NCBI GenBank assembly: GCA_006503475.1
Contig: RSEH01000080.1
Location: 102,848 to 166,847, forward strand
Length of the DNA stretch: 64,000 nt
Direction of reading: 5' to 3'
Source of the DNA: Stentor roeselii
Lineage: Eukaryota; Ciliophora; Heterotrichea; Heterotrichida; Stentoridae
Shown here: positions 20,392-29,030 of the stretch, piece by piece
Position numbering within the stretch: position 1 is the stretch's first letter
Layout: the number at the start of each line of letters is the position of its first letter
Translations under genes and position numbers: made by a program
Notes under the pieces: model-generated
Seen by the model: the letters and a program-made list of their open reading frames with translations, nothing else
The model's database searches: none
Told to the model about the DNA's origin: nothing

Positions 20392-20712
20392 AATAAAGAG
20401 CTGAAAATAGCAAGCTGATTTAAAGACCTAAAAATAAAAAACTGAAAATATAAAACCTGAAGATAAAAGACCTAAAATAAAGACCTGAAATAAAGACCTG
20501 AAGAAAAAAGACCTAAAATAAAGACATTAAATAAAGATATGAAAATAAAAGACCTGAAATAAAGACCTGAAATAAAGATATGAAAAAAAAGCCTAAAATA
20601 AAAGCCTAAAATAAAAGCCTAAAATAAAAGCCTAAAATAAAAACCTGAAATAAAGACATGAAAATAAAAGACCTAAAAATAAAGACCTCAAATAAAAGAC
20701 CTAAAAATAACT
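20392..20712. repeat. Degenerate tandem repeat, unit about 13-15 bp
   Basis: Twenty or so copies of units such as GACCTGAAATAAA, GACCTAAAATAAA and GCCTAAAATAAAA fill the convergent space between the CFAP96-like gene and FEN1. All copies run in the same direction, are G/A-rich on the + strand and contain AATAAA, so they could supply polyadenylation signals to the + gene. Confidence 0.85.
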
Positions 20713-20739
20713 AATTTCGAACTACTCAATTAATAAACT

Positions 20740-22428
20740 CTAAACTTTCAATTTCTTCAAAGTCTCCCCATCCGACCCTTCCTTCTTCCTTTTACTCGGC
20801 ATGACAAAGAACTTATCAATTCTCGGCTGTTTGGCAAACTTCTGTTTCTTATGCAGCCTCGCAAGTGAATTTTCAACCCGATTTAAGCTAAACCCTTTAG
20901 TCCCAACAAGAAACTCCTTAACTTTATCCTCATCAGGTTCTCCCCAGACAAGTGAAAGACTTTCTCCACTCATTACTTTCGGTCTTTTCAGTAATTTTCT
21001 TGCTTCCAAGAACTGAAAATCTTCAGGAATTTCATATTTTTTGTTATTCGTGGTTCTGATAAACTCGCAAACTGTTTCAATTTTCGAAAACTGTTTAATC
21101 AGGGTGTAAGCCTTGGCAGGACCTACGCCGACGATGGTCTTGGAATAGTCACAACCGAGTAAAATGCATAAATCAACGAATTCTTCATAAGTCAAGTCAA
21201 GACTGTCGAGAACGGTTTCGAGGTTGATTTCGATTATTGGCTCTTTTTTGTTGTTGAAGCCGCGAAGAAGGATCCTTGAACCGAATGCCAGCGCGTCCAT
21301 GTCTTCTGAAGCCACTGCGTGAGCGGAACATGATTTTACTAGCTCGGCGCATTGGGCTTCGGCTTCGGAAGGCGCTTCTACTATTGGAACACCCAGAAGC
21401 TTTAGCATTTCTTTTACGTCGTCTAGCATTTCGGAGGTTATGCAGACTGTTCGTTTTAAGTTCTTTTGGACTTCTTCCATGTTTTCTGATTAGGGATTAC
21501 GGAAACCTTTGTGTTCTAATGTGCTCACTATTTGCTCTAGTTCTTTTGTGATTCCGACATCTTCTTCATCACTTTCTCCAACACACATATAATCATTAGT
21601 CATCAAATCGTTTAAAGGACTAGAAATAATCTCAGAAATTCTAGACCGAAGAGAAGTTTCAATCTCCTCCAGCTCTTCCTTATACTTCTTCTTCTGAATT
21701 TCTTGCCACTGACGAACAGTCAACTTTTTAAATTTCTTTTTCTGCTCCTCCTCCTTAACCTCTTCCAAAATTTCCATATTCTCAATCCTAGGTTCCCCAT
21801 CAGTCAAATCAATAACCGATTCACAATTTTCTCCATTTTTCCCTTTTTCCCTAACTTTTTTCGCCTGATCTCCAACTTTCTGTCCATTTTCAGTAATATT
21901 TTTAAGTTTTTCAATACTTTTTTTGAGTCCCGCAAGTTTAACTTTTTTCTTCTTTTTTCCACTTTTTTCATTTTTTCCACTTTTTTCACTTTTTTCATTT
22001 TTTCCACTTTTTTCCAGTTCCTCTTCAATTTCGAATTTTGACTCAGAAGGTGCAGTGGATTCGCATTCAACACCATTTTTTTGTGCCAGAATTTTTTCTC
22101 TGGCAAGATTTTTGACAGTTTTCCTTCTTTTGAGTTCAGACATTTTCTGGTCAGGGGCTTTTCCGTCGAAGACCCAGACTGGTTTGATCCCGTAGGACAG
22201 GAATTGAATGGTTCTGTAAAAAATTCCGGATAAGTGACTTGTTGGGTTTCCTGACTCGTCGGTCAGGGTGTAGTGATGTTGACTGTTTTGAAGAGCGATC
22301 AGGAACTGGTAGATTGCCATGTTCGCGTCACAGGCTATTACCTTGCCTGAGAAGTGGTAGAGACGAGATTTGCGAACGGCTTTTGAGGCTTTTTCGTTGA
22401 TTATGTTCATTAGCTGCTTGATACCCAT
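20740..22428 (-). CDS. FEN1: Flap endonuclease FEN1, 557 aa, with a large insertion and one 15-nt intron
   Basis: FEN1 removes 5' flaps in Okazaki-fragment maturation and base-excision repair. The N domain begins MGIKQLMNIINEKASKAVR and has VIACDANMAIYQFL and VWVFDGKAP. The I domain has APSEAEAQCAELV, EDMDALAFG and LCILLGCDYSKT, so all metal-ligand acids are present. QPRIDKFF near the C-terminus is a PCNA-binding box. A 15-nt intron at 21486-21500 joins the halves (...HKGFQNMEEVQ). Between the N and I domains is a Lys-rich insert of over 100 residues with KSGKNEKS repeats and a VIDLTDGE string resembling a SUMO-interacting motif. Typical FEN1 is about 380 aa. Confidence 0.93.
21486..21500 (-). 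other. 15-nt intron in FEN1
   Basis: Minus-strand GTAATCCCTAATCAG. It contains an in-frame TAA that would end the protein before the I domain; removal restores one continuous FEN1. A at position 10. Confidence 0.92.
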
Positions 22429-22735
22429 TTATTTTAAAAGGGGGGGATTAATTAAGATAGGGATTATGGTTGGTGAAGGGTTAGATGGAATGATGGATTT
22501 TGGTTTTTGGTTTTTGGAGATTGTTGAATGGATAGGTTTAGATGAGAGATTGATTTTTTTTTCTTGGGTTGATTGTTTTTTGGATATTAAGCCTTATTCA
22601 TGCATTGTATTTTAGGTATCTAATCAATAATAAATTAAAAATCCAGATCCCCTAAACCATTACTGATAAATTTTAAATAACAACTCAACCCTCTTTATCC
22701 CAAACACTTTCCTCGAACAGCAAAACTGAATTAAA
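22429..22735. other. Intergenic region with sharp composition flip
   Basis: 22440-22580 on the + strand is very G/T-rich, and this is upstream of the minus-strand FEN1. 22621-22735 is A/C-rich (22621-22680: 10 C, 2 G), and this is downstream of the next minus-strand gene. The change occurs near 22600. A run GGGGGG sits at 22441-22446. Confidence 0.6.
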
Positions 22736-23185
22736 TTAATATTTGTACCTCTTCATCTTTTCATTCAAGCCGCCAACATTTTCTTCAACATCTCCAAAAG
22801 AAACATCAAAAACAATTTCCTTAAATTCTTGTTGAAACTGTGGAAGTTTCTTACTCTTCCTCAAAGCCTGAGGAGCAGGAGGTCGAAATTTCCCTTTATT
22901 CTTAAAATTGGCAGCATCATCGACTCTTGAAGTGATTTTGAAATCAGGTGTATGAATATTATCCCTTTCCGAAGCGTTTCCATAGTTTTGGGTCTTTCTG
23001 GAATTAACCAAAGGAGGAAGCTTAAACTTTTCCCTGAGACTTCCGGCGCTTCTTGAAACTTGCAGATGAGAGCGACTTGAAACGACCACCGGCTTTAAGA
23101 CTGGAGAACGGTTAGGTCTTTGGATCATATTTTGAAAAGGGTCAGCTTCGACTGAGAGTGTTAAACCTTGCTTGCTTCGATACAT
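22736..23185 (-). CDS. Small basic protein of unknown function, 149 aa
   Basis: No recognised domain. Mostly disordered and basic, with Ser/Arg-rich segments (RSHLQVSRSAGSLREKF) and a more ordered, hydrophobic C-terminal part (EFKEIVFDVSFGDVEENVGGL). Starts at ATG 23185. It is followed at 182 bp by a divergent + gene. Codon use and flank composition match neighbouring genes, which supports a real gene. Confidence 0.65.
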   Translation of the reverse strand: MYRSKQGLTLSVEADPFQNMIQRPNRSPVLKPVVVSSRSHLQVSRSAGSLREKFKLPPLVNSRKTQNYGNASERDNIHTPDFKITSRVDDAANFKNKGKFRPPAPQALRKSKKLPQFQQEFKEIVFDVSFGDVEENVGGLNEKMKRYKY

Positions 23186-23367
23186 TCTATTTAATTAGAA
23201 TCAAATTTAAATGATTTATCAGAAGGATTCATTATTTTTTTTATGAGAGAGGTACTGTCATGTAATTGAAATGTAATTTGAATGAAATTTCTAAAGTTAT
23301 TGAAAGGATTAAAGAAATATATATCAGGTCTTTTAGATTGAAGCCTGTTGATGGATGTTTTATTATA

Positions 23368-23898
23368 ATGTCAATTTTAGTTTATCCCGAAACTTCCAAC
23401 ACTGAATGGATTTCATGGAAAAAACTCACAAGAAAGACTGGAAAAGTAGACAATTCTCACTTTCGATGGACTTCTGAACGGTTTTCAGACTACTCGACTA
23501 CCTTGCCATCGTTATCTATCTCTCCGTTAAGTATCACAAATAAACCAGTGAGAACTGCTCATAAACCTCTCTCAAAGTCGACTAATCCGACTCTCTTTGC
23601 TGAGCTTCCTCCATTCACAGGGTCGATTAAAGCAAGAAAAACTAGTTTATTGATGTCGAGACTTAAACAATCAAAGGATTTTTCCTGCACTTTTCATAAT
23701 TTGAGCAGTGAAATGATACCTAAAGCGAATTATTTTCTTAACAAAAAACAGAAATCTAGGCAAAAAGTTCAGAAAAGATTGAAAAAATCTTTAAGGTTTG
23801 TGAATAAGAAACAGAAATTGGAAGGGATTGTTGGAAAAGGACTTAATAGAGAAAGTTTTCTTGAGTTCGATCCTCAAGTTAAGGTGGCGTTCTTTTAA
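23368..23898 (+). CDS. Basic protein of unknown function, 176 aa
   Basis: Start ATG 23368 is directly preceded by ATTATA and chosen over an upstream TTG at 23266 that gives a 34-residue longer product. Ser/Thr/Pro-rich in the middle, with a strongly basic C-terminal region (NKKQKSRQKVQKRLKKSLRF) that could bind nucleic acid or microtubules. No family recognised. It ends 11 bp before the CCDC61 start, so the two may be transcribed from overlapping units. Confidence 0.65.
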   Translation: MSILVYPETSNTEWISWKKLTRKTGKVDNSHFRWTSERFSDYSTTLPSLSISPLSITNKPVRTAHKPLSKSTNPTLFAELPPFTGSIKARKTSLLMSRLKQSKDFSCTFHNLSSEMIPKANYFLNKKQKSRQKVQKRLKKSLRFVNKKQKLEGIVGKGLNRESFLEFDPQVKVAFF

Positions 23899-23909
23899 TC
23901 TTAATAATA

Positions 23910-24884
23910 ATGGAATTCAGAAATACTGTGAATTTTAAAGACGTGGAATACCTTGTCAATGTTAAGGCAGGGGCTGACCTGCTATCAGTTTCAATAACAA
24001 ACCCAAAATCTCTCTCAATCTGGTCAGGTTCATTCACTTCAAAGCAGATCGAAGATCTAACAACTAAAACAGGAAACTCAAAATCCTTCACAGTCTTCTG
24101 CAAGCTTCTCACGGCAGCTCTTCAAAACAAAAGCCCATCACTTCACCTAGACTTTTACAGTTACCAAGACCTAGAAAGCATCCGTAAAGGTACCTCAAAG
24201 CCTCACACATCCCACAAGCCAAGTAAAAAAAAGTACCTAATAATTTCCTACATCACTGACTTCGAAAAAGTCCACTACCCTTTACCAGTCCTTCTCCAAG
24301 ACTCTTCAGAAGTCGAAAGCGAGTCAAAATCCCCCGATTCAGAACTTCTCCGTTTAAAGCAAGAAAATCTTTCACTCCTGAAAAATCTTTCAAGTTTCAA
24401 AGAAGAGTTTTTAAACTACCGAGAAAGAACCGAACGAAAAATCGATGAACTCACTGGAATCAAGCATGACCTTGAAAATGAAATTCAAAGAATGAAAGAA
24501 GAACTTGATATGATCATTGTTCAGCTTGAAGACGAGGCAAAGAAAAGAAATTCCAGCCATCCTGAAAGCAAGGTCTTAAAAGCAAGTCTTGCCAAGCAAG
24601 TCGAGGAAAATAATGTTTTAAGGGCGGAACTTATCAAGTCGAAAATGGTTATTGATTCGTTAAGGCAAGAAGAAGCTGCAAATCGCAGGATGTTCGAAGT
24701 ACTCAATAGGAATGTCGATCATGATAGTGATGATGAACAAATCGTTCCTATTGCTTCTCCTCAGCAGACTAGCTTTAAGTTCAGCTCGATTTCTAGAGGG
24801 GAAGAAGACCGGAATAGTAATTTTGTTGAGTTCACTTCACAGATTAATAGGGTTCAGGATTTGATTAAAAAGAATAAGAACTGA
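23910..24884 (+). CDS. CCDC61: CCDC61 (VFL3) basal-body protein, 324 aa
   Basis: CCDC61/VFL3 assembles into filaments at centrioles and basal bodies and positions striated fibres and rootlets. The N-terminal head (about 1-130) has the family strings EYLVNVKAG, IEDLTTKTGNSKSFTVFC, LDFYSYQDLESIR and KKYLIISYITDFEKVHYPLP. This head is XRCC4/SAS-6-like and dimerises. About 145-265 is a long coiled coil, then an acidic, Ser-rich tail. Start ATG at 23910 follows AATAATA. Animal proteins are around 500 aa; this one is shorter at the C-terminal end. Confidence 0.92.
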   Translation: MEFRNTVNFKDVEYLVNVKAGADLLSVSITNPKSLSIWSGSFTSKQIEDLTTKTGNSKSFTVFCKLLTAALQNKSPSLHLDFYSYQDLESIRKGTSKPHTSHKPSKKKYLIISYITDFEKVHYPLPVLLQDSSEVESESKSPDSELLRLKQENLSLLKNLSSFKEEFLNYRERTERKIDELTGIKHDLENEIQRMKEELDMIIVQLEDEAKKRNSSHPESKVLKASLAKQVEENNVLRAELIKSKMVIDSLRQEEAANRRMFEVLNRNVDHDSDDEQIVPIASPQQTSFKFSSISRGEEDRNSNFVEFTSQINRVQDLIKKNKN

Positions 24885-24915
24885 ATTATTTAATTTCAAG
24901 AGTTTTTGGATGTAA

Positions 24916-26289
24916 ATGGAAAGATTGAGTGAAAAGTTTAAAAAATCGCAGTCTTTTAAAAGTGATGATAATGGATACTTTATTTTTAGGCAAGGAGAAC
25001 AACGTGGTAGGAGACATGATAGGGGAAAAACGGCGAAGATAGAAATTTCGAGGAATTTAATGATTAGTGATCATTTCATACCTGGATCTAGCATTCAGCT
25101 TAAAAGGAAACAGAAAAATAGGTTTTTTACTGTGATTGAAAGTGGAAAACTTGAGAAACAAGTGAGGAAAAGTATTGAAAATAGTGGATTTAATGTTCCT
25201 CTTGATTTTAGTGTTTCTTTAAAAATCAACTCGAAACCTTTGGTTTTAGATTTTCCTTTAAAAACTTGTGCAACTGATGATGAACGTAATTTGATGATTG
25301 GCGACTTTTCTCTCAAGAGTATCAATGAAATCAATGAAACTATCAAGCATCAAGAAAATAAAAATCCAATAAAAGATAAAAACAAAAAAACCAACAGAAC
25401 CTCCAAGAAATCCTCTAAAAACTCTCGAAAACATACAAACTTGCACGAAAACCATGAAAAATCAAAACAAGAGTCTTTTTCCAAAGAACAATCAATCCTC
25501 AATCTAAAAATCATAGACTCAGATGAAGAAAAGTCCGTAAATAATCCAGAAAGTCCCCAAAAATCTCCTTTACTATCAAACCAAAAAACCTTCTCACAAT
25601 TTCATTTCTACTCATTCAGTGAAGCTCTTTCAAAGTTCAATTCTCTTCCAACAGAACTAGTCCAAGCAAATCTTTGGCTTTCAACCAAACTCGAAAAAAT
25701 CTGTCATTGTTTCTCGAAACCAGTGAAACTTACAAATGATTTTCAAGATCTTTGTGAAAAATTCATTATTTTCGCTTATTCTGGATTCGACTCAAACAAC
25801 TCTTTTCATTCTGATCTGGCTTCGACTGTATTTAAAAAAATGGAAAAAATCAATGATGAAGAAACTGGTTTGATTCTTTCTGGTTTCAGCAGCGAAGACC
25901 CTTTCGAGAAAGACTTGAATCATGATATGGCTTCAGTGGGTTTACTTTTTTTGCTGTTTTTATGTGATTCTATTCATGTTACTTTAAGCAAAATGGTTAA
26001 ATATTGTGTTTCTTTAGATATTGCTTTTGTGGGAATCGCTTTTGATGTCGCTCATCTGGTTGTACTTGCTTTGAGGAAGAAAGTACTTAACCGGGTTATG
26101 GTTAAGGCTCAAAAATGTCTTGAAACTTTGTTTTTCTTTTATACTGGATGTTTGAGTCAGTGGTTCGTGTTGCATAAAGAGATGATGGGAGATATTCGCA
26201 GGACTTTTGAAGAACTGGAAAAACAAGTCATGAAGTATCCGATTGAATTAATTGAACTTGCGTGGACAGTCATTCAAGCTCAAGGTTAA
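24916..26289 (+). CDS. Unknown protein with possible ELMO-like C-terminal domain, 457 aa
   Basis: Residues 1-150 are basic with no known domain; 150-230 is a Lys/Asn/Ser-rich linker. The C-terminal half is helical. GFSSEDPFEKDLNHDMASVGLLFLL resembles, with a two-residue insertion, the ELMO motif G-F-Q-x-x-D-P-x-T-D-F-R-G-x-G-L-L. ELMO-domain proteins regulate Arf/Rac GTPases. The ELMOD arginine (R of DFRG) is not at the expected position, so GAP activity is doubtful. Final helices contain hydrophobic LFFFYTGCLSQWF. Begins 31 bp after CCDC61. Confidence 0.6.
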   Translation: MERLSEKFKKSQSFKSDDNGYFIFRQGEQRGRRHDRGKTAKIEISRNLMISDHFIPGSSIQLKRKQKNRFFTVIESGKLEKQVRKSIENSGFNVPLDFSVSLKINSKPLVLDFPLKTCATDDERNLMIGDFSLKSINEINETIKHQENKNPIKDKNKKTNRTSKKSSKNSRKHTNLHENHEKSKQESFSKEQSILNLKIIDSDEEKSVNNPESPQKSPLLSNQKTFSQFHFYSFSEALSKFNSLPTELVQANLWLSTKLEKICHCFSKPVKLTNDFQDLCEKFIIFAYSGFDSNNSFHSDLASTVFKKMEKINDEETGLILSGFSSEDPFEKDLNHDMASVGLLFLLFLCDSIHVTLSKMVKYCVSLDIAFVGIAFDVAHLVVLALRKKVLNRVMVKAQKCLETLFFFYTGCLSQWFVLHKEMMGDIRRTFEELEKQVMKYPIELIELAWTVIQAQG

Positions 26290-26664
26290 ATTATTTTATT
26301 GGGCTGGATAGTTAATTAATGCTGGGTAAGTTAATAGACTTATTGATAAGCTTTATTAAATAATTAATTAGAGATGATATTATAAGTGAATCATTTGATT
26401 ATTGTATAAGAATAAACGAAATTCAAAGTTTCTCATTAGGTTTTATATAATATTCCGGAAAATCATCTTATTTTAACTTATTAAATCGATTATTAGTTTT
26501 AATTAATTAAAGAACTATTTAACATTGACTAAATTCATACATCACAATCATAAAATAAATGAACTATGATATTTCTTATTATTCCTAAATAACTAAAATA
26601 AACAAATAGAAAAATCAATCTAAAAAGATACAAACACAATCTCAACACATCTTAATTAATTAAC
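26290..26664. other. Convergent gene-free region, 375 bp
   Basis: AT-rich, with no ORF, repeat or RNA signal that I can support. The right part (26520-26660) is A/C-rich, fitting the 3' flank of the minus-strand small gene that follows. Confidence 0.45.
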
Positions 26665-26886
26665 TTAAATATCCTCATTCGCCCATCTAGGAGTAGAGCA
26701 TCTTGAAGGATTTTCTTCACTCCAGATATTTTTCCTTGCATCAAGATATGGCTGATTAGGCCAAAGCGCCTTGATTTCCTTATACCTAACACTAATCTCT
26801 TCTCTATAAACAACATCAGAATTCCAATTCCTTTTCCTATCCTTCTTCAAATCCGTATTTTTCCCCTTGACACATTTTCCCCCCAT
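26665..26886 (-). CDS. Small protein of unknown function, 73 aa
   Basis: Start ATG 26886 (not the TTG at 26892). The sequence is well-mixed rather than AT-driven, with WNSDVVYREEISVRYKEIK, LWPNQPYLDARKNIW and SRCSTPRWANEDI. Trp/Pro/Arg content of this kind is common in small axonemal proteins, but I cannot assign a family. Its start codon is 12 bp from the divergent start at 26899. Confidence 0.6.
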   Translation of the reverse strand: MGGKCVKGKNTDLKKDRKRNWNSDVVYREEISVRYKEIKALWPNQPYLDARKNIWSEENPSRCSTPRWANEDI

Positions 26887-26898
26887 CTCCAATAATAT
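26887..26898. promoter_or_regulatory. 12-bp divergent spacer
   Basis: CTCCAATAATAT separates the two divergent ATGs. Any shared promoter is confined to this segment or to coding DNA. Confidence 0.5.
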
Positions 26899-27969
26899 AT
26901 GTCTCTATCCGAAAAATTCGAAGAAATCCTAAGTCAAATCACAGCTCAAGAGGAAAACATAGAAAAAATCGCAAACGACTACGAGCAAAGTGGAAACATG
27001 GACCCTTCCTTCGAAGACTACCTCTTCCAAATACGTTCCGAGCTAAAACAACGTCGAGAGGCGATCATGTCAAATTTCCGTCCAAAAGTCGAACCAATCC
27101 AAATCGAAACTTCAAAAAATCACTTAAAATCCGAGCCACAGGCCGAAAACTCTCCAAAAGCAAAAATAAAATCAAATACTCCTACTTCTACTTCTTCTCG
27201 AACTGAAAAGTTCCCGTTTTACTCAGTCCATCAAATTGAAGTGGACAAGAACAAACCGAATCTATTTAAAAAAATGACCAGCGGGAAAGGAAATAGCCCT
27301 GCAGCTGGAAGGTACTCGCCTCATAGTTTTAAAGACTTTGATAATCCTTTTGCAGTCAGCGATAATCATGCTGGGATTGTCTCTGGGTTGAAGGAAGGAC
27401 TGAAATTTGAGACACTTGTGGAGAACTCGACTTTTAATGGGAAAAATAATGGATTGGCTGTGGAAAGGACTGGAAAAAATCAGGGGTTGAAAGTTGTTGA
27501 CTCTGAAAGTACTTCTACGTCGTTGAGTAGGGAAAAAAGCCCTTCTTATGCGCAGGAGAAGGAGGTTTTGTTGAGGGATTATTATAAATGCAGGGAAATT
27601 ATGAACTCGGCTCATGAAGCTATGCTGCTTATTAAGGAAAAAATGCTGGAAATTAAGGAAAAGGAGTTAAGTGTTAAAATGAGCTGTTATGAAAGTACTT
27701 TTAAAAATTTGGACTCGGATTTTAGTGATGTCTTTGATGCTGAAGAGTTGGAGGAACAGATTAAACAACCTATTTTTATTCATGGAACTCCTGTCAAACA
27801 GAATATGCAGGAAATTAGGATTAAGGAAGAGAAAAAGAAGGTAGGAAGTATTTAGAAAGCTTTGCTGGACTCGGTGTGTGGATTGAGTGGTAATGGAAAA
27901 AATGTTAAAAAAACAGGGGATAGATATGCGATTCCTGCGTTTAATAATAAAAGAATGAGCAAGAAATGA
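26899..27969 (+). CDS. Unknown protein, 351 aa, two exons joined by a 15-nt intron
   Basis: N-terminal helices (about 1-60), a disordered Ser/Thr-rich middle, then a coiled-coil region at about 215-265 (MLLIKEKMLEIKEKELSVKM). The first frame runs to a TAG at 27855, but the last 15 nt are a canonical intron. Splicing in phase 0 after AAG AAG adds 37 codons (KALLDSVCGLSGNGKNV...) and ends in TGA at 27967. No domain recognised. The spliced end is Lys-rich (NNKRMSKK). Confidence 0.75.
27841..27855 (+). other. 15-nt intron near the 3' end of the 26899 gene
   Basis: GTAGGAAGTATTTAG. It ends in the TAG that otherwise closes the frame. Downstream frame stays open for 37 codons after removal. A at position 10; fourth base is G rather than A. 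Confidence 0.8.
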
Positions 27970-28097
27970 TTTATCAATAATTAATAATAAGATATATCGG
28001 AGGTCATTGCAGAGGGTACTTGTCTTACCTCTTAATTTATATTAAAGTATCAAATCACCTTCAAAGTAATATAAAAAGTACCATAAAACCTTCAAAG

Positions 28098-29030
28098 ATG
28101 GTAAAATCTTTGAAAACCCTAGGCTACCTTCTAACTTCCCTAAGTATTTTCTGCCTCTCTCTGCAGCTCTACCTTTGGCACAAGTACCAAGAATCTCTCT
28201 CATTCATCCAAAAATCAATCTCAAAAAACCCATCATCTTTTCCACCCTTCCCAAAATCTGACCCTGGCTCCCTTCTTCCCTGGCTAAAATTATTTTTCGG
28301 TTCCAGCAACTTTATCTACCTCAACGGTGAGTTAGAGCCTCGAAAGGCATCATATTGCATTGACCCCTTGACCGGGTACAACTTTCACTGTCTCTGTCTT
28401 CAGCGAAAAGTAGAAAAGAACCAATTTTACTCCACCCGTTCAGGGAAGTTAAAAACGAGATGGTCTACAACTCACATCGACTCTTCCTCTTTTCCTCCAA
28501 GCAAGCGAAACAACATCTGGATCTTGACTCACGACTTTTTCTTCCCAAAGCGTTTTTGCTCATTAAATTCCTTCAAAGTAAAAATAAAAGACCTGAGAAA
28601 AAGTCTTGTTTTTCGACAGGCACAATTTTTTGCACCTTCAAGAATGGTGGATGAGGAAGACCCTCCTCAGAACTCGATTAATTCAGTTTTACTTCTGAAC
28701 AAATGGCCTTCTTCTGAATTTTTAAACGTTATCTTCAAACCAGAGGAGAATGAAATGAAAATGGATGAGAGTGGAAGTCTTTTTTTTAAGACTTTAAGTC
28801 ATGGACATTATAAAGTCACTTATTGGGTCGCGAGGTTTAAACAGAGAGTAAGTCTTATCGGAAAATACGAACAAGACCGAGTAAGTCCTTTTTGTGAAGT
28901 TTTTTCTGAACCTGGAGATGTCGACGTTGAAGATTTACTAAAAAAAATCGACTCCCGGTTTAATTTCAGAGTTTTTGGAGGATTTTTTACCTTTTTATTA
29001 TTTGGAGCTAGTTTGATTCGAATTGGTTAA
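28098..29030 (+). CDS. TMEM43 (LUMA)-like membrane protein, 310 aa, shortened C-terminus
   Basis: One N-terminal transmembrane helix (TLGYLLTSLSIFCLSLQLYL), then a lumenal region with TMEM43-type strings: RKVEKNQF, followed by KTRWSTTHIDSSSFPPSKRNN (family RRVEMYQW ... W.S..IDSS.F...RNP). TMEM43 acts in the inner nuclear envelope/ER. Family members normally end with several transmembrane helices; here only one remains (FRVFGGFFTFLLFGASLIRIG). I choose ATG 28098 over the TTG at 28020. The stop codon abuts the stop of the convergent UFD1-like gene. Confidence 0.7.
   Translation: MVKSLKTLGYLLTSLSIFCLSLQLYLWHKYQESLSFIQKSISKNPSSFPPFPKSDPGSLLPWLKLFFGSSNFIYLNGELEPRKASYCIDPLTGYNFHCLCLQRKVEKNQFYSTRSGKLKTRWSTTHIDSSSFPPSKRNNIWILTHDFFFPKRFCSLNSFKVKIKDLRKSLVFRQAQFFAPSRMVDEEDPPQNSINSVLLLNKWPSSEFLNVIFKPEENEMKMDESGSLFFKTLSHGHYKVTYWVARFKQRVSLIGKYEQDRVSPFCEVFSEPGDVDVEDLLKKIDSRFNFRVFGGFFTFLLFGASLIRIG

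Noticed and set aside
21923-22195. Long + strand ORFs opposite FEN1 (Phe/Ser/Leu-rich).
   Set aside because: They are antisense shadows of the Lys-rich insert, whose AAA/AAG codons read as TTT/CTT.
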